Shown here in pieces: positions 35,819-44,829 of a stretch of DNA of 64,000 nucleotides (position 1 is the first letter of the stretch; each line of letters begins with the position of its first letter). The notes below the pieces were generated by a model. It ran no database searches. It saw only the letters and a list, made by a program, of their open reading frames with translations, and was not told the origin of the DNA. The DNA is from Devosia sp. Leaf420 (lineage in GTDB: Bacteria > Pseudomonadota > Alphaproteobacteria > Rhizobiales > Devosiaceae): contig NZ_LMQU01000010.1 of the NCBI RefSeq assembly GCF_001425445.1, forward strand, positions 317,501 to 381,500, written 5' to 3'. The position numbers and the translations under genes were made by a program.

Positions 35819-36778
35819 TCAGGCGGCAAGGCTTTCGGCTGCCGCAACGCCCAACATAAGGTTGAGATTTTGGACCGCGGCGCCCGAGGCGCCCTTGCCG
35901 AGATTGTCGTAGACCGCGACCACCGCGGCCTGGGCCCGCGCGTCATTGGCAAAGACATGGAGAGTCAGCGTATTGGTGCCGTTGTGCACCTGCGGATCGA
36001 GCGCAGCGGTCTTGCCGAGGGCGGGATCATAGGGTGCGACCTTGACGAAACTGTCGGGGACGGCAGCGAAGTGATCGGCAATGGCGGCGTGGATTTCGGC
36101 ACCGGTCGGGACCTTGGCGAGCATGCCCAAATGAAGCGGCAGGGACGTCGTCATCCCTTGCGCGAAATTGCCGACGACGGGCTCAAACAGCGGTTCACGC
36201 TGAAGGCCGGTATAGAGCGTCATTTCCGGCACATGCTTATGCACGAAGGTGAGGCCATAGGGCATATATTGGCTCGCCGATGCACCCTCGGCCACATAAT
36301 CCTCGACCATCTGGCGGCCGCCTCCGGTATAGCCGGAAATGCCGTGATAGATGATCGGATGATCGGCGGGGATAAGGCCAGCCGCGATCAGCGGACGGAG
36401 ACCAGCGATCAGGCCCTGCGGCCAACAGCCAGGATTGGAGACATAGCGGGCATTGGCGATTTTCTCGCCCTGGCCCTTGTCCATTTCGGCAAAGCCATAA
36501 GCCCAATCGGGATTGACGCGGAAAGCGGTCGAGGCATCGATGACGCGGGTCGTGCCGTTTTCGATGAGCCGCACGCTTTCCTTGGCCGCCTCATCGGGGA
36601 GGCACAGGATGGCGACATCGGCTGCATTGAGGAGGCGCTTGCGCTCGTCCTGATCCTTGCGCTTTTCGGGCGCGATGGAGAGCACTTCGAGATCGCGGCG
36701 GCCGGCAAGGCGATCGCGGATCTGCAGCCCCGTGGTTCCGGCTTCCCCATCAATAAAGATCTTGGCGACCATGATCAT
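35819..36778 (-). CDS. argC: N-acetyl-gamma-glutamyl-phosphate reductase (type 2)
   Basis: Third step of arginine synthesis: NADPH-dependent reduction of N-acetylglutamyl phosphate. 319 residues. The opening VAKIFIDGEAGTTGLQIRDR is the short type 2 form. The catalytic Cys is in VSNPGCWPQGLIAG. The His/Gly segment of the substrate site is YHGISGYTGGGRQMVE. A Met at 36772 is an alternative start. First gene of a probable operon with the small acetyltransferase. Confidence 0.95.
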   Translation of the reverse strand: MIMVAKIFIDGEAGTTGLQIRDRLAGRRDLEVLSIAPEKRKDQDERKRLLNAADVAILCLPDEAAKESVRLIENGTTRVIDASTAFRVNPDWAYGFAEMDKGQGEKIANARYVSNPGCWPQGLIAGLRPLIAAGLIPADHPIIYHGISGYTGGGRQMVEDYVAEGASASQYMPYGLTFVHKHVPEMTLYTGLQREPLFEPVVGNFAQGMTTSLPLHLGMLAKVPTGAEIHAAIADHFAAVPDSFVKVAPYDPALGKTAALDPQVHNGTNTLTLHVFANDARAQAAVVAVYDNLGKGASGAAVQNLNLMLGVAAAESLAA

Positions 36779-36831
36779 GCTCCAAAAGTTTCGCGCTTTA
36801 GATGGGCCGCAGGACCACGCGCGTCAAGCGC

Positions 36832-37311
36832 CTAGCGCATCGAGGGAATATCGCGCCTCTCGATGACATCCTCGATACCACCAAGCATGGCCATCCAGCC
36901 GCGTTCGGTCTGGGCCAGCCAATCTTCGAATTGCGCATCGAGCGTGTTGTAGAGGGTGACGACGCTGCCGGGGCCATTGGCTTCGGGCTCGATGATCATT
37001 TCGACGATGGCCGGATCCTCGGCCTCGCTTTCATGCACCATCCAGGAAAAGGCGATCTTGCTCGGCCGCTCAAGCGCGAGGAATTCCCCGAAATGGCGGG
37101 CGCGCGTTCCGGTCTGCCCATCGGCCAGCATCAGGCGGCCACCGACGCGTGGCTCGAGCTGCACTTCGGTCAGATTGCCGCTTTCCCCGCTGCGCCGGAG
37201 CCACGCCGCCTGCCAGCGGCGCGCCAGATCAGGATCGACGAACGCGTCATAGACCCGCTCCGGGCTCGCGCGAAAACGGTGCGTCACCTTGGCTTCTATC
37301 TTGTCGGACAT
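36832..37311 (-). CDS. SRPBCC/AHSA1-like polyketide-cyclase-fold protein
   Basis: 159-residue START/AHA1-type domain. The pattern KVTHRFRASPERVYDAFVDP, where RVWxA/F is the family hallmark, is followed by a Gly-rich strand and the C-terminal segment RGWMAMLGGIEDVI. The start is the internal Met at 37311, next to the SDKIEAK opening; the frame extends to 37344. Function unknown; members bind hydrophobic ligands or activate other proteins. Divergent from deoD. Confidence 0.85.
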   Translation of the reverse strand: MSDKIEAKVTHRFRASPERVYDAFVDPDLARRWQAAWLRRSGESGNLTEVQLEPRVGGRLMLADGQTGTRARHFGEFLALERPSKIAFSWMVHESEAEDPAIVEMIIEPEANGPGSVVTLYNTLDAQFEDWLAQTERGWMAMLGGIEDVIERRDIPSMR

Positions 37312-37436
37312 CCCAGCCTCCTTCTGTCCCTTGAAGAGGAGCAATGCCGGGACTGGCGAGCGCGTTCCGCACTGGGATTGTCAACTCTTGGCGCTGGTGT
37401 CATTGCTCGGTACCGGCACGAGACGAGGAGAAAACC

Positions 37437-38147
37437 TTGACCCCGCATAATCATGCAAAACCTGGCGACTATGCCGAGGCCGTGCTGCTGCCCGGTGATC
37501 CCCTGCGCGCCAAATGGATCGCCGAGACGTTTTTCGAGGCGCCCAACCTCGTCAATTCCGTCCGCAATTGCCTTGGCTATACCGGCACCTGGAAGGGCAA
37601 GCCGGTTTCGGTGCAGGCGAGCGGCATGGGCCAGCCATCGCTCGCCATCTATGTGCACGAGTTGATCAACGTTTATGGGGTCAAATCGCTGATCCGCGTC
37701 GGCACCTGCGGCGGACTCAATGCCAAGGTGAAGGTGCGCGACATCATTCTGGCGCAGGCGGCCTCGACCGATAGCTCCATCGTCAAGGGCCGGTTCGGCG
37801 CCTTCAATTTTGCGCCCATGGCCGATTTCGGGCTGTTGCGCGACGCCGCAGACAGGGCCGATGCCCGGGGCCTGCGCTATCATGCGGGCAATATGCTCTC
37901 GTCGGACATTTTCTATCATGCCGATGGCATGGCCGGTTACGACAAGCTGCCCGAGCATGGCGTGATCGGCGTCGAGATGGAGGCGGCCGTGCTCTATACG
38001 CTCGCCGCCAGGTTCGATGTCCGCGCCCTGACCATCTGCACCATGACCGATTGCCTGATCACGCATGAGGAAATCGACGCCGAAGCGCGCCAGACCTCGC
38101 TGCGCGACATGGTTGAACTTGCTCTCGATGTTGCTGTGGAGGCCTGA
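37437..38147 (+). CDS. deoD: Purine-nucleoside phosphorylase (DeoD type)
   Basis: Phosphorolysis of purine (deoxy)nucleosides. 236 residues with the trimeric-hexameric PNP signature LIRVGTCGGLNAKVKVRDI and the ribose/phosphate segments AEAVLLPGDPLRAKWIAETF and GVIGVEMEAAVLYTLA. The TTG start at 37437 is chosen because GGAG lies at good spacing and MTPHNHAKPGD is the usual opening. The upstream ATG would add an unrelated leader. DUF1304 follows after 3 bases. Confidence 0.95.
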   Translation: MTPHNHAKPGDYAEAVLLPGDPLRAKWIAETFFEAPNLVNSVRNCLGYTGTWKGKPVSVQASGMGQPSLAIYVHELINVYGVKSLIRVGTCGGLNAKVKVRDIILAQAASTDSSIVKGRFGAFNFAPMADFGLLRDAADRADARGLRYHAGNMLSSDIFYHADGMAGYDKLPEHGVIGVEMEAAVLYTLAARFDVRALTICTMTDCLITHEEIDAEARQTSLRDMVELALDVAVEA

Positions 38148-38150
38148 AAA

Positions 38151-38513
38151 ATGACGGTTGTGGCTTTTGTTCTCGTTGCAGCCGTGGCGCTGCTGCATGT
38201 CTATATCATGCTCTTGGAAATGCTCTGGTGGGACACGCCGCGCGGCCAGAAGGCGTTTAATCTGGCGCCCGATTTTGCGCGCAGCACAAAGGTGCTGGCC
38301 ATCAATCAAGGCCTTTATAATGGCTTTCTCGCCGCCGGCCTCATCTGGGGTCTCGTGCATCCCGATCCGGCGCTGGCCTGGCAGATCAAGATCTTCTTCC
38401 TGACCTGCGTTGCCGTTGCCGGCATTGTGGGCGGCGCTACATCGAGCCGGAAGATCGTGTTCGTCCAGACCGTGCCCGCAGTGCTGGCGATCCTCGCCGT
38501 TGTATTTGCTTGA
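38151..38513 (+). CDS. DUF1304 membrane protein
   Basis: 120-residue protein with four predicted helices. Signatures are LLHVYIMLLEMLWWDTPRG and NQGLYNGFLAAGLIWG, typical of DUF1304. Function unknown. Begins 3 bases after deoD, so it is co-transcribed with a nucleoside phosphorylase. A palindromic repeat just downstream could act as the terminator or as a boundary. Confidence 0.85.
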   Translation: MTVVAFVLVAAVALLHVYIMLLEMLWWDTPRGQKAFNLAPDFARSTKVLAINQGLYNGFLAAGLIWGLVHPDPALAWQIKIFFLTCVAVAGIVGGATSSRKIVFVQTVPAVLAILAVVFA

Positions 38514-38525
38514 AACCAAAGCGAT

Positions 38526-38551
38526 GTCATCCCCGCCGGGGCGGGGATGAC
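38526..38551. repeat. Perfect 12-bp palindromic intergenic repeat
   Basis: GTCATCCCCGCC and GGCGGGGATGAC are perfect inverted repeats with a 2-base spacer. It shares GTCATCCCCGC with the repeat at 52561-52615, a common proteobacterial element. It lies between the convergent DUF1304 and dipeptidase genes. Confidence 0.8.
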
Positions 38552-38560
38552 GTGATGACT

Positions 38561-39952
38561 TTACGCGGCAAGCGCGGCCAGCACGTGGACCCAGGAGCGG
38601 ATGCCGCGGTGGAAGCTGTCGAGATCGTATTTCTCGTTGGGGCTGTGGATCTGATCGTCCACATGGGCAAAGCCGATGAGGAGCGTATCGAGCCCGAGGA
38701 TCGACTTGAAATCGCCCGCAACCGGGATCGAGCCGCCCGAGCCAGTGATGACGGCCTGCTTGCCCCATTCGGCTGAGAGACCATTGAGCGCCTTGCGGAG
38801 GAATTCGCCATCGGCCGGGACGGTGATGGCCGGCGAGCCGCCATGCGGAATGAACTCGACCGAGCAATCGGCTGGGATCATCTTTTCGACATGGGCCCGG
38901 AAAGCGGCACGGATCTTCTTGGGGTCCATGCCGGAGACCAAGCGGAACGAGATTTTCGCCGAAGCCTTGGACGGAATGACGGTTTTAAAACCGTCGCCGG
39001 TATAGCCGCCGATCATGCCATTGATTTCGCAGGTTGGGCGGGCCCAGAGCATTTCGAGGACCGAGCGGCTCTGTTCGCCGGCCGGCAGCGATAGGCCCGC
39101 TTCGCCAAGAAAGGCCTTTTCATCGAAACCAAGGCCCTGCCACTGGGCTTTCAGCTCGGGCGAAATTTCGGCGACATCGTCATAAAAGCCGTCGAGCGTC
39201 ACCGAGCCATCCGGGGCGCGGAGGCTGGCGATGATTTCGGCCAGGACCTGATTGGGATTACGGGCCGCATTGCCGAACATGCCGGAATGGAGGTCCTTGT
39301 CAGCCGCAGTGATGACGATCTCATCGGCGACAAGGCCGCGCAGCATGGTGGTGATCGACGGGGTTTGCCGGTCCCACATATCGGTATCGCAAACGAGCGC
39401 GATATCGGCTTTCAACTCCTCGGCATTTTCGCGCATGAAGGGCGGCAGGTTCTTGCCGCCGGATTCTTCCTCGCCTTCGAGCATCAGCGAGACGCGAACC
39501 GGCAGGCTGCCCGTGACAGCCTTGTAAGCGCGGCAGGCTTCGATGAAGGTCAGCATCTGACCCTTGTCGTCGGACGCGCCGCGGGCAACGATCATCTTGC
39601 GGCCGGCAGCGTCTTCCTTGATCTGCGGATCGAAGGGATCGGAATGCCAGAGGTTGAGCGGATCGACCGGCTGCACGTCGTAGTGGGCATAAAACAGCAC
39701 ATGCGGGCCGGCCTGTTCCGGGCCATGGGCGACGACGACGGGATGGCCGGGGGTCGGGCGGGCGCTGGCATCAAAACCAAGGCCATTGAGCTCGCCGGCG
39801 ATCCAGTCGGCGGCCTTCTGGCATTCGGCGGCATAAGGGGGATCGGTCGAGATCGACTTGATGCGCAAAAGATCAAAAAGCCGCGCCAGACTTTGCTCAA
39901 GCCCCTGATCGACATGGGCGAGCACGGCATCGAGTTGAGTTTTTTCGGTCAT
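38561..39952 (-). CDS. M20-family dipeptidase
   Basis: 463-residue zinc-dependent peptidase. Metal ligands are visible: His in FYAHYDVQPVDP, Asp in RGASDDKGQ, and the catalytic Glu-Glu pair in LEGEEESGG. A dimerisation domain sits between the two halves of the catalytic domain (about 220-370). The start at 39952 (MTEKTQLD) is preferred; the longer frame includes leader-like sequence. Likely hydrolyses peptides in the cytosol. Divergent from the GntR-type regulator. Confidence 0.92.
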   Translation of the reverse strand: MTEKTQLDAVLAHVDQGLEQSLARLFDLLRIKSISTDPPYAAECQKAADWIAGELNGLGFDASARPTPGHPVVVAHGPEQAGPHVLFYAHYDVQPVDPLNLWHSDPFDPQIKEDAAGRKMIVARGASDDKGQMLTFIEACRAYKAVTGSLPVRVSLMLEGEEESGGKNLPPFMRENAEELKADIALVCDTDMWDRQTPSITTMLRGLVADEIVITAADKDLHSGMFGNAARNPNQVLAEIIASLRAPDGSVTLDGFYDDVAEISPELKAQWQGLGFDEKAFLGEAGLSLPAGEQSRSVLEMLWARPTCEINGMIGGYTGDGFKTVIPSKASAKISFRLVSGMDPKKIRAAFRAHVEKMIPADCSVEFIPHGGSPAITVPADGEFLRKALNGLSAEWGKQAVITGSGGSIPVAGDFKSILGLDTLLIGFAHVDDQIHSPNEKYDLDSFHRGIRSWVHVLAALAA

Positions 39953-40100
39953 GACAAGGTCCTGCGGCAAATTCGGAATCGTATTGCGCCGCACCATGGC
40001 GAGCGGGCCCCGGCCTGTCCAGTGCACAGAGGGGCGCTTATATTGTCATACTTATTCGACTGTGATTAGGTCGCCCGACCATTGCCCAAGGAGAGCCAGC

Positions 40101-40871
40101 ATGGATCGATCCGGCGGCCGTGCGCGCCATTCAGGCGACCTAATCGCCATTCTCTCGGGCCGCAACCGTGCGCGAAACCTCCATTCGGACGTGCTCTGGG
40201 ATCTAGGCTTTGCCATCGTTTCCGGCCAATATCCCGAAGGCTCGATCCTGCCGCCCGATACGGAACTGCTGGAGCGGTTTCGCGTGTCGCGCACGGTGCT
40301 GCGCGAAGCGCTGAAAACGTTGGCGGCCAAGGGTCTGATCGAAGCGCGGGCGCGGATCGGCACGCGTGTCCTGCCTCGCAATCGCTGGAATCTATTCGAC
40401 TCCGACGTCCTGGCCTGGCATTTCGAACTCGGGCCGGAAGTCAGCTTCCTGCAAAGCCTTGCTGAAGTGCGCATCGGTATCGAAATCGAAGCCGCGGCGC
40501 TCGCGGCCGAGCGGCGGAGCGATGATCAGGCTGTGGGCCTCCTCGCGACAATCGAGCTGATGGCGAAGGCCAAAACGCCGGAGGACTTTGCCCGCCACGA
40601 TCTCGATTTCCACAAGACCGTGGCCGATGCGTCGGGCAATCCCTTCATGGCTTCGATCAGTGCGCTTGTCGAAATGGCGCTGACCGCGGCCTTCACGATA
40701 TCCTCGCCGGTCAATGAGCCAGAGGCCCTGACCCAGACCGTCGCGGTGCATCGCGCCATTGCCGATGCAATTTTGGCGCGCGATGCAATCGCCGCCCGGG
40801 AGGCCATGCGCGTGGCCATCGCCGAGGGCTTTGCTCGCGCTGCTGGGCGCATGGAAGCGGCTAACAGCTAG
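40101..40871 (+). CDS. GntR-family (FadR subfamily) transcriptional regulator
   Basis: 256 residues. The winged helix-turn-helix is at about 35-95 (GSILPPDTELLERFRVSRTVLREAL and the wing RIGTRVLPR), followed by an FCD ligand-binding domain (about 115-245). Asp and His residues in FARHDLDFHKTVADASGN and TVAVHRAIADAI are the likely metal ligands of FCD. The start at 40101 has AAGGAGAG at good spacing. Such regulators often sense organic acids or sugar acids. Its targets are not evident; no operator seen. It shares the stop bases CTAG with the convergent PAS gene. Confidence 0.9.
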   Translation: MDRSGGRARHSGDLIAILSGRNRARNLHSDVLWDLGFAIVSGQYPEGSILPPDTELLERFRVSRTVLREALKTLAAKGLIEARARIGTRVLPRNRWNLFDSDVLAWHFELGPEVSFLQSLAEVRIGIEIEAAALAAERRSDDQAVGLLATIELMAKAKTPEDFARHDLDFHKTVADASGNPFMASISALVEMALTAAFTISSPVNEPEALTQTVAVHRAIADAILARDAIAAREAMRVAIAEGFARAAGRMEAANS

Positions 40872-41929
40872 AGCGAAATCGCGAGCTTTCCCGTCAGTGT
40901 GCGGTGAAAGATCAACCCACCCTCGGTGAGGGCGAGGGTCAGCCGTTCGGCCGTGCGCCGACGCGCCACCTCGATCACCGGCGCCGTCGCTTCCTCGATG
41001 CGCATGATGGTCGAGGCTGAAACGCCAGATTGTTCCGCGAGAACCGGAATGGTCCAGCCGAGAAGATTGCGCGCGCCACGCAGCAGCGGCCCATTAAGCA
41101 GCTCTTCGCTCGCCACATCTTCCGCGATGACCCCGCCATGTCCAGGACGCCTGATCGAAGTGAGCCCGAGCCATTCGACCGGCTGGCCATTTTCGTCCGC
41201 AACCGGATAGCGGACATTGCGCATAGGCACATATTCGCCCGGCGCGATTTCGACCCGGACCTCGCCTGTGTAAATGTCCCGCCGCTCGATGCTGTCGAGC
41301 ACGATCTGCCGGTCGTCCGGATGGATCGAATTAAACCAGCTTTCGAGCGTGAAGATCGGCGTTTTCGGCAGGCCCAAGTCTTCGGACATGCGGATCAGTT
41401 CGAGAAATTTGCCATCGAGCGAGCTGAACCAGGCGATATCGACATCAAGACGCTCAAAGACTGCATGAAGGCGGCGGCGCATCATGCTCATGGCTTTGCG
41501 GAGGCTCTCCTCCTGCGTGCGATCGAGTGCGCAGATGATCCAGCCTATGGGACGCTTGGCGTCATCCATCAGGCGCTCAAACCGCAATTCGAGCTGCCGG
41601 ACCGTGCCATCCTCGCGAATGAGCCGCAAATCGCGGCGCATGGGCAGGAGATCGCGCATGAGCATGTGAAAACTCTCGACGAGCGCAGCCCGATCATCGG
41701 GATGGGTCCGCGCCTCGATGAATTCGAGCGAGATTTGCTGGCCGATATGATCGGTCGTGCCAGCAAGCACATGCAGACCTTCCGACGCCTGCACTCTGCC
41801 ATCGGCAAAGGAAAGCGTGCAGAAGCCTGTGCCTGCCATGGCTTCGAGGGCTCGCAAAAGCTGGCCAGACGTTGGATGAGAGGCGCCGCTTTGGCCGAGC
41901 GACACCATCTTAGGCACTTGTCCTTGCAT
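40868..41929 (-). CDS. PAS-PAS protein with a C-terminal XRE-like DNA-binding domain
   Basis: 353 residues. Two PAS-like sensory domains are visible: about 15-145 (ending WIICALDRTQEES) and about 155-275 (FNSIHPDDRQIVLDS, ending VEWLGLTSIRR). The last about 65 residues read as a helix-turn-helix of the XRE type (LLGWTIPVLAEQSGVSASTI, then RIEEA). No kinase, GGDEF or output domain other than this HTH was found, so it may be a one-component regulator sensing redox, light or a ligand. The start at 41929 is the Met nearest the first PAS domain; the frame extends to 42010. It shares the CTAG stop with the GntR gene. The fold calls are by eye. Confidence 0.75.
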   Translation of the reverse strand: MQGQVPKMVSLGQSGASHPTSGQLLRALEAMAGTGFCTLSFADGRVQASEGLHVLAGTTDHIGQQISLEFIEARTHPDDRAALVESFHMLMRDLLPMRRDLRLIREDGTVRQLELRFERLMDDAKRPIGWIICALDRTQEESLRKAMSMMRRRLHAVFERLDVDIAWFSSLDGKFLELIRMSEDLGLPKTPIFTLESWFNSIHPDDRQIVLDSIERRDIYTGEVRVEIAPGEYVPMRNVRYPVADENGQPVEWLGLTSIRRPGHGGVIAEDVASEELLNGPLLRGARNLLGWTIPVLAEQSGVSASTIMRIEEATAPVIEVARRRTAERLTLALTEGGLIFHRTLTGKLAISL

Positions 41930-42091
41930 TGCTAACCCCCCGGTAAGCAAGATGACGCGCGCGTAAATTCTTGAGGCGTACCAGTAGACAAAGGGTCTAT
42001 GGCTGGTCAAGCGCCGAACGCTTTAGCCACCTGACGACTTGACCCCGATCCCGCTTTGGCTCAAAGACCCAAGATAAAGCGAGGTTTCGTG

Positions 42092-42697
42092 ATGGAAAAG
42101 TTCACCACATTGACGGGTGTTGCAGCACCCCTGCCGATCATCAATATCGACACCGATATGATCATTCCCAAGCAGTACCTCAAGACGATCAAGCGCACCG
42201 GCCTCGGCGTCGCCCTGTTTTCAGAGATGCGCTACAATGAAGACGGCTCGGAAAACCCCGATTTCGTCCTCAACAAGCCAGCCTATCGCCAGGCCAAGAT
42301 CGTCATTGCCGGCGACAACTTTGGCTGCGGCTCCAGCCGCGAGCACGCCCCTTGGGCCCTCGCCGATTTCGGCATTCGCTGCGTTATTTCGACGAGCTTC
42401 GCCGACATTTTCTACAACAACTGCTTCAAGAACGGCATTTTGCCATTGGTCGTTTCGCCCGAGCAGCTGAAGCTCCTCCTCGACGATGCGGAGCGCGGTG
42501 CCAATGCGACGCTCAGCATCGACCTCGAAGCCCAGACCATCAAGGGGCCGGACGGCGGCACGCTGCATTTCGATATCGACCCATCGCGCAAGCAGATCCT
42601 GCTCGAAGGCCTCGACGATATCGCTGGCACGCTGAAATCCGACCCCGCCATTTCGTCCTTCGAGGGCAAGATGGCGAACGAGCGTCCCTGGCTCTAA
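42092..42697 (+). CDS. leuD: 3-isopropylmalate dehydratase small subunit
   Basis: Isomerises 2-isopropylmalate with LeuC in leucine synthesis. 201 residues. The family core is present: [16 protein letters not shown] and the [20 protein letters not shown] segment ([12 protein letters not shown]). The start is the internal Met at 42092 ([14 protein letters not shown]), with AGCGAGG upstream; the frame extends to 42056. leuC is on the other strand 11 kb away; leuB is 1 kb downstream. Confidence 0.97.
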   Translation: MEKFTTLTGVAAPLPIINIDTDMIIPKQYLKTIKRTGLGVALFSEMRYNEDGSENPDFVLNKPAYRQAKIVIAGDNFGCGSSREHAPWALADFGIRCVISTSFADIFYNNCFKNGILPLVVSPEQLKLLLDDAERGANATLSIDLEAQTIKGPDGGTLHFDIDPSRKQILLEGLDDIAGTLKSDPAISSFEGKMANERPWL

Positions 42698-42700
42698 ACC

Positions 42701-43129
42701 GTGGCGGAAATTGTCTTCGAGGCCGAGCCGCATCCCGATACGCGGGCGGCCATTCTCGATGGCCTCATCGCCTATAATGCTGCGCAGACGGAGAACCGCT
42801 TTGGTGCTCCACGCACCATCGCTCTCGCGCTCAAAGACCCGGAAACCGGCGCTTCCGTCGGCGGGCTGACGGCGCGGGTCAGCTATAGCCGGATGTTTGT
42901 CGAGTTGCTCTTCATTCCCGAGCATTTGCGCGGCAAGGGTTTTGGCGAGAAGCTGATGGCGGAGGCAGAACAGATCGCAAAAGACCTCGGCTGCATCGGC
43001 ATCTGGCTCGATACTTTCTCCTTCCAGGCGCCGGGCTTTTACAAGAAGCTTGGCTACGCCGAGTTCGGCGCCCTGACTGATTATCCGCCGGGCTTTACCC
43101 GGCATTTCCTCCACAAAACCTTGAGTTGA
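42701..43129 (+). CDS. GNAT-family N-acetyltransferase
   Basis: 142-residue acetyltransferase. The acetyl-CoA loop is EHLRGKGFGEKLMAEAE (the RGxGxG pattern is RGKGFG), and the C-terminal substrate-side strand GCIGIWLDTFSFQAPGFYKKLGY is typical. GTG start 3 bases after the leuD stop, so translational coupling is likely. It probably acetylates a small molecule; acceptor unknown. Third ORF of the run is a RidA-like protein. Confidence 0.85.
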   Translation: MAEIVFEAEPHPDTRAAILDGLIAYNAAQTENRFGAPRTIALALKDPETGASVGGLTARVSYSRMFVELLFIPEHLRGKGFGEKLMAEAEQIAKDLGCIGIWLDTFSFQAPGFYKKLGYAEFGALTDYPPGFTRHFLHKTLS

Positions 43130-43133
43130 TCCC

Positions 43134-43529
43134 ATGGTCCAGCGCGTTTCCACCGGCTCTCCCTTTGAAGCGACTTTCGGCTATTCGCGTGCTGTGCGCT
43201 ACGAGGACACCGTCTATGTCTCGGGCACGACGGGCTATGACTATGCCACGATGAAAATGCCGGAAAGCGTTGGCGAACAAGCGAAAAATGCGCTGGCGAC
43301 CATCGACAAGGCGCTCAAGGAAGCCGGCTCTTCGATCGAGGATACGGTGCGGGTCGTCTACTATCTCGGCGATCGGTCTTATGTGGACGAGGTCGTCGCG
43401 GCGGTGGGTCCGGTGTTCGGAAACATCCGCCCGGCCGCGTCCATGCTCATAGTTGCGATGATCGAGGAAGGCATGAAGATCGAGATCGAAGTGACGGCCC
43501 GGATCGGGGCTGCCAAGAGCCACGCTTAG
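43134..43529 (+). CDS. RidA/YjgF-family protein lacking the canonical arginine
   Basis: 131-residue Rid protein. The core YVSGTTGYDY and the C-terminal KIEIEVTARIG are recognisable. The position where RidA deaminases have Arg in PARST reads PAASM here, so the residue that binds the carboxylate of imines is absent and this is probably a non-RidA Rid subfamily. It follows the acetyltransferase by 4 bases. The 2-aminoacrylate deaminase role is therefore not assumed. Terminator follows. Confidence 0.85.
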   Translation: MVQRVSTGSPFEATFGYSRAVRYEDTVYVSGTTGYDYATMKMPESVGEQAKNALATIDKALKEAGSSIEDTVRVVYYLGDRSYVDEVVAAVGPVFGNIRPAASMLIVAMIEEGMKIEIEVTARIGAAKSHA

Positions 43530-43562
43530 GTCGCGGTTTCGGTAGCATTCCGTTAACACTGA

Positions 43563-43592
43563 CAGCGCTCCCCAAGGGGCGCTGTTTTGTTT
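43563..43592 (+). terminator. Rho-independent terminator after leuD-GNAT-Rid
   Basis: A stem of about nine pairs with a 2-base bulge (43563-43573 with 43576-43584) is followed by TTTTGTTTT. It separates leuD-GNAT-Rid from leuB. Confidence 0.8.
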
Positions 43593-43676
43593 TGGGCACC
43601 CTTGCGCAAAAACCCAAAATAAAGCTATGTGCCGAGCCAAGGTGTACCCACCAGTACGGCGAGGAGTTTTCCAAAA

Positions 43677-44777
43677 ATGGCCACCCATTCCCTGTTTCTT
43701 CTGCCGGGCGACGGCATCGGCACCGAGATCATGGTCGAGGTCGAAAAGATCATCGCCTGGTCCAATGCCGAAGGTCTCACCGACTTTGCCACCGATACCG
43801 GCCTTGCCGGTGGTTGCGCCTATGATGCGCATGGCGAGGCTATTTCCGAAGACGACATGGCCAAGGCGCTTAAGGCAGATGCCGTTATCTTCGGCGCCGT
43901 GGGTGGCCCCAAGTGGGACAATGTGCCCTATGACAAGCGCCCGGAAGCCGCGCTCCTGCGCCTCCGCAAGGATCTGGGGCTTTTTGCGAACCTCCGTCCC
44001 GCCATCTGCTACCCCGCACTCGCCGACGCCTCTGCGCTCAAGCGCGAGCTGGTCGAAGGCCTCGATATCTTGATCGTGCGCGAGCTGACCGGCGGCGTCT
44101 ATTTCGGCGAGCCCAAGGAAATCACCGACCTTGGCAATGGCCAGAAGCGCGGCGTCGATACCCAGGTTTACGAAACCTATGAAATCGACCGGATAGCCCG
44201 CGTCGCCTTCGATCTCGCCCGCACGCGCGGCAAAAAGATCCACTCGGCCGACAAGAAGAACGTGATGAAATCAGGCGTGCTGTGGGACGAAGTCGTCCGC
44301 ACTGTTGCCAAGGATTATGCCGACGTCGCCTTCAACCATATTCTGGCTGACAACTGCGCCATGCAGTTGGTGCGCAATCCAAAGCAATTCGACGTCATCG
44401 TCACCGACAACCTCTTTGGCGATATTCTCTCGGACGTGGCCGCGATGCTGACCGGATCGCTCGGCATGCTGCCATCGGCAGCGCTCGGTGCCCCAGATGC
44501 TGTCACCGGCAAGCGCAAGGCCATGTATGAGCCCGTCCACGGCTCGGCCCCCGACATTGCCGGCAAGGGCATTGCCAACCCGATCGCCATGATCGCCTCG
44601 CACGCCATGGCGCTGCGCTATTCGTTCGGCATGATTGAACTGGCCGACAAGGTCGAAGGCGCCATCGCCGCAGTCCTCGCCGATGGCCTCCGCTGCGCCG
44701 ACATCGCCCAGGACAATCGCAAGACGGTTGGCACGGAAGAAATGGGCGCAGCAATCTTGGCTAAGTTGAAGGCGTAA
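43677..44777 (+). CDS. leuB: 3-isopropylmalate dehydrogenase
   Basis: Oxidative decarboxylation of 3-isopropylmalate in leucine synthesis. 366 residues. The opening [14 protein letters not shown], the substrate-binding [16 protein letters not shown], and the metal/NAD segment [19 protein letters not shown] match the IMDH family. The start at 43677 is preceded by GAGGAG; an upstream ATG at 43629 is out of context. The terminator of leuB follows at 44803. Confidence 0.98.
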   Translation: MATHSLFLLPGDGIGTEIMVEVEKIIAWSNAEGLTDFATDTGLAGGCAYDAHGEAISEDDMAKALKADAVIFGAVGGPKWDNVPYDKRPEAALLRLRKDLGLFANLRPAICYPALADASALKRELVEGLDILIVRELTGGVYFGEPKEITDLGNGQKRGVDTQVYETYEIDRIARVAFDLARTRGKKIHSADKKNVMKSGVLWDEVVRTVAKDYADVAFNHILADNCAMQLVRNPKQFDVIVTDNLFGDILSDVAAMLTGSLGMLPSAALGAPDAVTGKRKAMYEPVHGSAPDIAGKGIANPIAMIASHAMALRYSFGMIELADKVEGAIAAVLADGLRCADIAQDNRKTVGTEEMGAAILAKLKA

Positions 44778-44802
44778 GATTTAAACTCGGTGTCACGCCA
44801 AC

Positions 44803-44829
44803 AGCCCCGGTGTTCGCGCCGGGGCTTTT
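44803..44829 (+). terminator. Rho-independent terminator after leuB
   Basis: A perfect 8-bp stem (44803-44810 with 44819-44826) has an 8-base loop and is followed by TTT. It ends just before the convergent brnA stop. Confidence 0.75.

Noticed and set aside
43530..43676. Leucine attenuator leader before leuB
   Set aside because: The gap holds the terminator of the upstream genes, but no short ORF with leucine codons and no alternative pairing was seen.
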